The position numbers and the translations under genes are program-made. The notes beneath the pieces were generated by a model. That model saw only the letters and a program-made list of their open reading frames with translations, was not told the DNA's origin and did no database searches. This document shows positions 52,653 through 59,911 of a DNA stretch of 64,000 bases, piece after piece. Numbering within the stretch: the first letter of the stretch is position 1; each line of letters starts with the position of its first letter. This DNA is from Harmothoe impar (taxonomy: Eukaryota; Annelida; Polychaeta; Phyllodocida; Polynoidae): contig OX381708.1 of the NCBI GenBank assembly GCA_947462335.1, forward strand, positions 6,014,001-6,078,000, written 5' to 3'.

Positions 52653-54380
52653 ATGGCATTGGCAAAGGGCGCATGCAGCCTCCGTGAGGAGGGACTGCTG
52701 CTGGACTACACCATACAGGTGGACGATGAACAGTTCAAGGTGCACAAAGTCATCATGGCCTCTGTCAGTGACTACTTCAAGGCCATGCTGACAGGAGGCA
52801 TGAAGGAGAGTCAGACAGACACAGTGAGACTGGAAGGGTTCAGTGCTGGGGCCGTGTCTGACATTATTAACTTCATCTACACAAATGAGCTCGGGGACAA
52901 GTCGATAGTCAGTCTGAAGGAGCTCCTGGACTGTGCCATGTACCTCCAGGTACCCTCGGCTGTAGAGAAGTGTAGCATCCAACTCTGCCACAAAGTGGAA
53001 GAGGACAACTGCTTAGCTATGCTCTCTGTCTTCAAACCTTATTCCCTGAACTACGGGCTTGAATACACAACCGAATACATCAAGACAAACATTGATTTAG
53101 TTCTCCTAAACTGTGAGGATAATGGTATGTCGCATGAGGAGTTCCTTAATCTGATAGACTGTTGGGAATGGTCGGAACGATGCCTTTTTGGCATTATCAA
53201 GCGATGGATTAGCCATGACTATGAACACAGAAAACAACATGTAAATGATCTCATGAGTTGGGTACGCTTCTGCCTGATGTCACCATCTGACATTGAATCC
53301 TTGAAATTAACTGACCTCTTCCCCGACTCTGACGGCCCATGGCGTGACCTCATAGATAAAGCTGTGACATACCACAACCTTCCCACACACCAGAGGGTAC
53401 TGAATGAGTCAGAGCAAACCAAAGTCAGGAGTGATCCTACCCCTGTGTACTTTCTGGCAGGAGATGATCCTGAACACCCGACTTATGCACTTGACAAAGA
53501 GAACTCCTGGCAGGGTTACGACATTCCTGAAGGCCCCGCATTTCATGGATGGGGGATGCATGGTGTGGAGATTAACAACTTCCTGATTCTCTACGAGGAG
53601 GCACATCAGTGGAACATATTTGATCCCAGGACCCTGACATGGTCTGTAATGTCCACTCCAGGGTCAAACAGGAAGAAGTTTGCCCTGGTTAATCATGCCA
53701 AGCAGCTTTTTCTCCTCGGTGGAGTGGGCGCAGATCCTGATGATGCTAGTTTGGTCACTGATACAATTGAGAAATACAACTTTGATACAGACACATGGCA
53801 GTGCATCAGCAGCAAGCTCCCTGTACCACTGTTAGAGGCCAGGGCTTTCTCAATCGCCGGTTCTATTTATGTTATTGGTGGCAAAACATCTGTTGGCACA
53901 GACACATGGTCAGCACGGTTGGATTGTTGGGATCCGGTATCTGACCTGTGGGAAGCCAAGGCTCACATGTTGGAACCAAAACCCAAAAGTGAAATCCAAG
54001 TCCTGGAACTGTTCGGCGAGAATATCATCATTGTCCTCGACAGGGATTTCAACCTACAGTACTACAAGCCATCAGCTAACCAGTGGTCAGTGTGGAGGCG
54101 TCTTGGAGCTGGACTCACCAAACTAATATGGGACTACCAACGTGAAGATGCAAACAAGATGGTGGTTAAACGCAACACAGTCTTCATGCTCAACTTTGGT
54201 AGATACATCGATGCTGGCGGATGTTGTGAAAAGTGGACATTCTGTGATAAAGGACTTCAGAAAGTTGAGGCCATCGAACGCTTACCTTTTTGGTCAAACG
54301 ACCCATACGATGACAGTAGTTTCTTTAGTTTCTCAGCATTACTCTCAATGGCACCGTACAAATGTGAGAATCCTGATTAA
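52653..54380 (+). CDS. BTB-BACK-Kelch protein 1
   Basis: A probable substrate adaptor for Cullin-3 ubiquitin ligases. The single coding exon gives 575 residues. BTB spans about 15-120 (LLLDYTIQVDDEQFKVHKVI, MASVSDYFKAMLTGGMKES), where the D and HK positions used in BTB folding are present. BACK spans about 125-240 (CLAMLSVFKPYSL, ending VRFCLMSPSDIESL). Kelch repeats span about 265-570: WNIFDPRTLTWS, LFLLGGVGADPDD (about 352), IEKYNFDTDTWQC, IYVIGGKTSVGTDTW (about 405), YYKPSANQWSVW. ATG at 52653 is the first in frame; acceptor GTATTTCAG at about 52600 implies a 5' UTR intron. Its tandem partner at 56882 has equal length. Repeats are diverged, as in fast-evolving lineage-specific Kelch expansions. 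The exact KLHL orthologue is not recognisable. Confidence 0.95.
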   Translation: MALAKGACSLREEGLLLDYTIQVDDEQFKVHKVIMASVSDYFKAMLTGGMKESQTDTVRLEGFSAGAVSDIINFIYTNELGDKSIVSLKELLDCAMYLQVPSAVEKCSIQLCHKVEEDNCLAMLSVFKPYSLNYGLEYTTEYIKTNIDLVLLNCEDNGMSHEEFLNLIDCWEWSERCLFGIIKRWISHDYEHRKQHVNDLMSWVRFCLMSPSDIESLKLTDLFPDSDGPWRDLIDKAVTYHNLPTHQRVLNESEQTKVRSDPTPVYFLAGDDPEHPTYALDKENSWQGYDIPEGPAFHGWGMHGVEINNFLILYEEAHQWNIFDPRTLTWSVMSTPGSNRKKFALVNHAKQLFLLGGVGADPDDASLVTDTIEKYNFDTDTWQCISSKLPVPLLEARAFSIAGSIYVIGGKTSVGTDTWSARLDCWDPVSDLWEAKAHMLEPKPKSEIQVLELFGENIIIVLDRDFNLQYYKPSANQWSVWRRLGAGLTKLIWDYQREDANKMVVKRNTVFMLNFGRYIDAGGCCEKWTFCDKGLQKVEAIERLPFWSNDPYDDSSFFSFSALLSMAPYKCENPD

Positions 54381-54414
54381 GTGTCATCTGTAGCCTTTTT
54401 GCTTCATATTAGAT

Positions 54415-54720
54415 AGATGGGGTGGGACGTGGCTCAGAGGTAGAGCGTTTGTCTGGCATGCACAAGATCTAGGTTCGAGACTCAGCAGCGCCCTGCTGAT
54501 TGAGCTGCAACCTCCCCCCTGCTGTGGTAGACATACAGCATATCAAAGGCCTGTCCATCTCACACTGTGCCTATGTTGTGTGGGATGTAAAAGAACCATT
54601 GCCTCAGTAAAAGTATAGGGGCATGCTTTCTACCTTCAGTCATCCATAGATTCAATCACCATCGCCGCCCTTGAAATGACCTCAGCTGTTAATTAGGGCA
54701 TAAAGCAATCCAACAACCAA
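54415..54720 (+). mobile_element. tRNA-derived SINE
   Basis: Head GGGACGTGGCTCAGAGGTAG, AGCG (box A) and AGGTTCGAGACTC (box B) spaced about 35 bases apart, followed by a non-tRNA body with CCTGTCCATCTCACACTGTG and ending in CAACCAACCAATC. It lies in the 3' flank of Kelch 1. Confidence 0.75.
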
Positions 54721-55350
54721 CCAATCATATTGGATAGATATGGTTGAGATGAATAGGGTACCATTGGTCCAGATTTATGTTCATTGATACAGAAAGAATG
54801 AAGGAAAGGAAATTCATGGATTTATGTCAGGATCAAGATTTATCCTCGGAGCAACCACTAAAAGGTAACTTCCCAGTTAGTCAGGTAGTCAAGGGGGTAT
54901 ACCTTGCGTGTAGGTAGAGCAGAGATTTTTTGACAGATTTTGGTCAATTAAGAGTATGGCGCTTCAAAATCTGCCTGTTGCCGGCTTAGCAACATTAAAC
55001 AATTTTTTGTTATTCCAGGTTACTTAGCCATGCCCTAATTGCCATACCCTAATTGACCAAAATTGGTAAAAAAATCTCTGCCCTACCTCGACGCAAGATT
55101 CACTCAGATATTGACCTTTGACTGTCTGACTAAGTGGGCACACAATTCAGGTCAACAATGAATCAACGTGGTCCCACTGGGTTTGTCTATAAAACAGGCT
55201 GATAAAAGAAGATTAGTCAGACCTACATGAGGAATATTAGAAACCGTACTGTTTTTGTTTTCAAATGTTATATTCATGTGATTTTTTAGTTTTCACTTAC
55301 TCTTGATGCAAAAGAATAACAAATATTTTAATCGAAGAATAGTAACTGCT
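54721..55350. other. between Kelch genes, no coding feature
   Basis: Contains a loose inverted pair, ATTTTGGTCAATTA (54938) and TAATTGACCAAAATT (55044), with AGAGCAGAGATTTTTTGA/AATCTCTGCCCTACCTC around it, i.e. a hairpin of about 190 bases (54905-55092). Confidence 0.6.
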
Positions 55351-55357
55351 GGTATGT

Positions 55358-55585
55358 ATGTGTGAAAAGTTGAAGGTCGACCAGCGAAGTTACGTGTTAG
55401 CTCTGAGACAGCTAATACTAGATAGCCAGTGCCTGCTTGTAAGCCGGCCGGCACAAGTGGGAACCAGGGAAAGGAAATACCTACAAGCAGTAAATAGTGG
55501 AATTGTGATAAAGTGTGGATTTCCTACGAGTATCAAGTTTAATCCATTTGGTGCTCTCCTTGGACTTCCACACATGGATTGGTAG
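55358..55585 (+). pseudogene. C-terminal Kelch remnant of a third tandem copy
   Basis: The last 35 codons read AVNSGIVIKCGFPTSIKFNP then FGALLGLPHMDW and a stop. This aligns by eye with the C-terminus of Kelch 2 (SGRVQYRISLPDF...INPVGALLAIQHTSER): SG-x-V, the P, N-P-x-GALL and the tail length agree. No BTB or other Kelch blades precede it in the 970 bases after Kelch 1. It could instead be an alternative last exon; AATAAA follows at 56071. Confidence 0.55.
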
Positions 55586-56070
55586 CTAAAGTCAGTGTGG
55601 CAACAACTATGAAGCAATGTATGAAATTGCTAGTCTTAGAACAAGTATACAACATACCCACCTTGGACCAATCTTTGCTAATTACATTCCAAGTAGAGCA
55701 GTTAATGTATAACGCTGCAAAATGAGATAAGTTCCAAAGATGTGCGTATTTGAAGGTAGTCAGTATAACGACTGATAAGTAGAATAATGAGAGCATTATT
55801 CAATACCAGAGATGAAATGTGTCTCTGCCACAAGAATGTGTTTGATTCTCATACATCTTTTCATAGCATAGAACTTGTACACATTTATAGGAACTGTCTG
55901 GATGAGCTGACTTGCAGATTCATTTAAAAGCAATATACAAAAAAATACCTCTTACGTGTGTGTATCATATGACACTGATGTACTCAGACATCACACACTT
56001 TGTCTTTTTAAATGAAGGTGATTGCAATATAGTTGTTTTTCATGACGTTGGCCTTGTGTTTTAATGGCAA

Positions 56071-56076
56071 AATAAA
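56071..56076 (+). terminator. poly(A) signal AATAAA
   Basis: AATAAA in GGCAAAATAAAAAAGTTG; could serve Kelch 1 (long 3' UTR) or the Kelch remnant. Confidence 0.4.
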
Positions 56077-56184
56077 AAAGTTGAAAAAATATAAATTTCC
56101 TTTTTTTCCCTTTCTTGTTTCAAATCACCCGAGATATTATTTGGTAGGGTAGAGAGATGTCGATACATGTCAGAAAATGATGGA

Positions 56185-56355
56185 TCTTTACCGTCGCGTT
56201 TAAGCACCGGGTATTGAATAAGCACCGGTCTTGTATAAGCGCCGGGGATATGAGGGTCTTGAAATTACTCTTAAGCACTATAACTGGATCTTGAATAAGT
56301 GCCTGTCTTGTATAAGCGCCGGGGGTAAAGACCCTTCCAAAGTTATAAGCGCCGG
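56185..56355. mobile_element. family G-related element
   Basis: TTACCGTCGCGTTTAAGCAC to AAGCGCCGGTACGGTA, with repeats of TTGTATAAGCGCCGGGG. Confidence 0.65.
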
Positions 56356-56533
56356 TACGGTAGTCAATAAGTTAGGTTATGAGTAAGACAAAGATAGAGG
56401 TATGAGTCATTACCTCATTCTTAATCATCCAAGATCAATGGCTAACCATGGCGGTGCTGTACTCGGAGATATTTTTATCTCATATAGTAAAACTTGTAAC
56501 TGAGTGTCCCATTGAAGTTGATCATACCTAACG

Positions 56534-56590
56534 GAGTGGTCACTTTTTAACAACAGCGGGGGTAGTTTTTTTGGGGGTTGGTCCTACTCT
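56534..56590. mobile_element. family C left-end fragment
   Basis: GGAGTGGTCACTTTTTAACA and ACAGCGGGGGTAG, then lost. Confidence 0.5.
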
Positions 56591-56844
56591 CCTTAGGCTT
56601 TGAGAAGAGGGGATTAAACAGCTTTCATGAATAACTCTTGAATACTCTTAAGGTACATGTTTCATGCAGGGATGAAAGTTATTTCCTGATTTCAAGTTGT
56701 TTTTTTATGTCACGAAGACCTGTACTTAACTATAGATTACCTTTATTCAGGAGCCTCAATTTGAACATTTCAAGATTTTTGAAATTGGTCACTTTCATGC
56801 CAGTGCACAGGTCAACAACTACCAGTCCTCTCTGCCTCTTTGCA

Positions 56845-56881
56845 GGTTTGTTGCTTGTGAGGCTCTCCTGTCACTGAGACC
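56845..56881 (+). promoter_or_regulatory. splice acceptor and 5' UTR of Kelch 2
   Basis: TCTCTGCCTCTTTGCAG is a strong acceptor 38 bases before the ATG. Confidence 0.65.
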
Positions 56882-58609
56882 ATGCTGGACGTCGGCCTGG
56901 GAGTGGGCGTGCAGACCCTGGGACAGCGCCACCTGCTGCTGGACTATACCATCATAGTACAGGGTCGCAGGTTCCAGGTCCATAAAGTCGTCATGGCTGC
57001 CGTCAGTGACTACTTCAGGGCCCTGCTCTGTGATCAGTTCATGGAGAGTAAAATGGATGAGACTGAAGTGAAGGGACAGAGAGCTGACGTAGTAGAGAAG
57101 GTCCTTGAGTTTGTCTATAACGGAGATGAAGACTTCATTACCCAGCATGCATTAGACATATTGGGATGTGTGCTGTATCTACAGATGCCGAAGGTTATCG
57201 ACATCTGCATTCAGAAGCTGCTGGACAACCTTGATGAGAAAAACTGGCATCATGTACTGGCTCTATTTGAGATGTATTCACTAGAAGAACAAGTATGGGA
57301 AGTAAAAGACTATGTAAGAGCAGACTGGGAAAATGTAGTTGAACACTGCAAACCAGAGGAGATTTCATTTAATGCTATAGAGTATCTTATAGAGATGTGG
57401 ATGGGGTATAAGTCTGAAATGGACTCGTTCCTGTTGATAAACGCATGGGTGAATGTCGACCTTCAGGAACGTGAAGAGTTTGTTGACGGTTTGATGGATA
57501 AGCTCCACTTCTCCCTCATCAACCTAAAGGACCTGGAAGCTATCAGAGACATGTCTATATTCCGTGAAACGACTGGCTCCTGGCATGGTTTGGTAGAGAA
57601 GGCTGTAGAGCATCACCAACTGCCAATACACCAGAAGGTGTTGGACACATCAGAACAGCAGCAGCTATGGAGGGAACCCTCACCCGCCTTCTTCACAATC
57701 GGTGCATCAGGAGGTTCATCCACTCTGTATTCTATTGATAGTAAAAGTTGGTGGAAAAAATATGAGGCAAACAATACACCTGGATTTTCACAACACGAAG
57801 GTGGTGTTGTAATCAACAACTACTTTGTTGGATATGGTTGGTTTGATGGGAACCAAGAATGGCACATCTTCAACCCTCGAACAATGTCATGGTCGCAAAT
57901 AGCGAGTCCTCCAAGCCCAAAACGAAGCTTTGCCCTGGTCCATGATAAAACCCATCTGTACGTAGTAGGAGGGCAGTTTGTACCAGACACTTACACCCGT
58001 GACATGGAGCGATACAGCTTCTCTGACAACACTTGGAGTACATTTTGCACCCTGCCTTTCTCCGTTACATTCCCTGGTGCTTGTGTAGCTGGAGGTAGTA
58101 TGTATGTGCTTGGTGGATGGATCAAAGAGTCTGAGGCTGACGATGAGATCCATCTGTCCAACAGGCTTAGGTCGCTGAAGCTGAGTTCTGAATGCCAACA
58201 GTGGGAGAGCAAATCACCATGTCTTAAAATTATTAACAGTCCCAAGATGTTTGTGATGAAGAAAGATGATAAGGATGTCATACTTGTGATTTCTGATATG
58301 TATGACTTGTATTTCTACCACCCCACACAGGATCAATGGTTAACGTTCGACCACCCAGTCAAAAGTGAGACTTGGTCAGTCAGTACATTTCTGGCCCAGG
58401 GAAATGCTCTATTCCTCCTAAATTATCACATGGGAAATTATGGTTCAGATGATGATGAAGATCAAGAAGAAAACCTTCAAATATGTGAAGAGTGGAAAAT
58501 ATGTACATCCGGGCGTGTTCAATACAGGATCTCACTGCCAGATTTCCCACAGGGCGACATAAATCCCGTCGGTGCTCTGCTTGCAATTCAACACACCAGT
58601 GAGCGCTGA
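56882..58609 (+). CDS. BTB-BACK-Kelch protein 2
   Basis: A probable Cullin-3 substrate adaptor, 575 residues from a single coding exon, tandem paralogue of the gene at 52653. BTB spans about 15-120 (LLLDYTIIVQGRRFQVHKVV, MAAVSDYFRALLCDQFMES), BACK about 125-245 (VLALFEMYSLEEQVWEVKDY), and Kelch blades about 275-570 (WHIFNPRTMSWSQIASPPSP, LYVVGGQFVPDTYTRDMERY, MYVLGGWIKES, FYHPTQDQWLTF). An acidic insert, YGSDDDEDQEENLQICEEW, precedes the last blade, and the end is NPVGALLAIQHTSER. The start is the ATG after the acceptor at 56844; AATAAA at 58687 gives a short 3' UTR. Paralogy to Kelch 1 is clear, but most blades have diverged. Confidence 0.95.
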   Translation: MLDVGLGVGVQTLGQRHLLLDYTIIVQGRRFQVHKVVMAAVSDYFRALLCDQFMESKMDETEVKGQRADVVEKVLEFVYNGDEDFITQHALDILGCVLYLQMPKVIDICIQKLLDNLDEKNWHHVLALFEMYSLEEQVWEVKDYVRADWENVVEHCKPEEISFNAIEYLIEMWMGYKSEMDSFLLINAWVNVDLQEREEFVDGLMDKLHFSLINLKDLEAIRDMSIFRETTGSWHGLVEKAVEHHQLPIHQKVLDTSEQQQLWREPSPAFFTIGASGGSSTLYSIDSKSWWKKYEANNTPGFSQHEGGVVINNYFVGYGWFDGNQEWHIFNPRTMSWSQIASPPSPKRSFALVHDKTHLYVVGGQFVPDTYTRDMERYSFSDNTWSTFCTLPFSVTFPGACVAGGSMYVLGGWIKESEADDEIHLSNRLRSLKLSSECQQWESKSPCLKIINSPKMFVMKKDDKDVILVISDMYDLYFYHPTQDQWLTFDHPVKSETWSVSTFLAQGNALFLLNYHMGNYGSDDDEDQEENLQICEEWKICTSGRVQYRISLPDFPQGDINPVGALLAIQHTSER

Positions 58610-58686
58610 TTTAAGAACCAATAACGTGCACTGTGCAGTGAACATTAAATATTTTCATCAGTGCCAAAAGAGAGAATTTCATGTGT

Positions 58687-58692
58687 AATAAA
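58687..58692 (+). terminator. poly(A) signal of Kelch 2
   Basis: AATAAA 78 bases after the stop codon, in GTGTAATAAAAGG. Confidence 0.6.
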
Positions 58693-58800
58693 AGGTGCTG
58701 GCATGGATATTGAATTTTTGGGTTGCACCTGAATAATATTGACGCAGATGGGAATTTGCAGCCTATCAATATCCACAGATACTCTTCTAGTGTATAACTG

Positions 58801-58911
58801 TTAGGCCACTCAAAAAAAAGCTGTTTCTCATCACCCAGAAGTGAAAAATATGACGAGGGCGTTTTTTATTTTATCTTTTTATTTTTTTTTACTGAGGGTT
58901 AAATTGTATAG
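58801..58911. mobile_element. family A fragment cut by the LTR element
   Basis: TTAGGCCACTCAAAAAAAAG, TTTCTCATCACC to GGGTTAAATTGTATAG, then directly the LTR. The other half would be expected beyond the right edge of the window. Confidence 0.7.
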
Positions 58912-59232
58912 TGTAGAGTTCGTCTTTAGGTAATTCGATTAAATAAGGACTCGAACTGCAGTTTTCATGTAGAGATGCAAGAAACAGGATTTTATTAGCG
59001 TTCACCTGTACAATAAAGCTAGTCCTTGAGGTATATGAGGTTCGATCGGTATATGATTATCTTTCGATGCTTTCAATATGTTCTACAGTCAGAGACCTGA
59101 GAAGGTCTGCCAGAGCAAGGGGGTGAGGACAGCTTATATACTGTCCGCCTCCGATAGGGGTGCCCCCTGGCTCCGGCCGCCCGAACTACCTTGTAGGCGT
59201 TCGATTACAATACTAATATTAGTGTCCCTACA
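58912..59232 (-). repeat. 3' LTR of the minus-strand retrotransposon
   Basis: 321 bases with TGTAG...CTACA ends. Read on the minus strand it begins TGTAGGGACACTAATATT, has a TATA box (AGTATATAAG, 59133-59142), then AATAAA (58991-58996), and ends CGAACTCTACA. These are the U3-R-U5 signals of a functional LTR. The 5' LTR is outside the window, so the two cannot be compared. Confidence 0.85.
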
Positions 59233-59246
59233 CCACCCCCCCCAGA
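59233..59246 (-). promoter_or_regulatory. polypurine tract
   Basis: Minus strand CTGGGGGGGGTGG immediately before the LTR's TGTAG; this primes plus-strand DNA synthesis in LTR elements. Confidence 0.8.
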
Positions 59247-59911
59247 CATTACATACGCTTACGCTTTTAAATATATGTACAATATAATATAAACTCATAC
59301 AACTGAGTTTATTTTAGTAAAGCGTTATGTTACGTCGTGAACACAGTAGGGTATATAAAAATATACAAAACTAATATTATTTACATAGGTGGTAATATAT
59401 CCGAACGGCTCGACACATTTCGAATGATTAAGGACACTTGTATAGTATACATACAAACATATATAGATTAGCGACTAGAACAATTTGACATCTCTCATGA
59501 CAAAAACAAAAAAAACAACAACACAGGAACAAAAAACTGAAGATCCGGGCAGCCATCCTAACCTTTTTCAACATTGGTTAGGCACGAAGTACCATCCTTT
59601 CGGAAGGACTCGGGTGTGTGGTGCTCTCCTTTTCAACAGCCGTCCTGTCCCAAACTGGACAGGCACGTTCATTCGAACGGGTTAGTGGTGCTCTCCTCTT
59701 CATTCTCGTACTGCTGCCTCTGTTCTAACTGAACAGACACGTTCTTCCGAACGGGTGAATGGTGCTCTCCTCTTCAGATGTATGGTCACCGTATTCAGCT
59801 TGCGTACTTCGGTTACTGCTGTTTGATGGTTCAGTAGACGTTCATACTACACTAACTCGTTCTCTTTCGAATATCAAATCACTCCTATTTTCTCACTCTT
59901 GAATCGTGGGC
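59247..59911. other. LTR element 3' untranslated region
   Basis: No ORF. Contains three related ACAGACACGTTCTTCCGAAC / TGGTGCTCTCCT words (59610-59775), a short direct repeat of about 70-75 bases. Confidence 0.6.

Noticed and set aside
52632..52991. 119-aa ORF antisense to Kelch 1 (and similar at 56819-57148)
   Set aside because: Shadow frames of conserved BTB coding sequence in the same relative position in both paralogues; no independent support.
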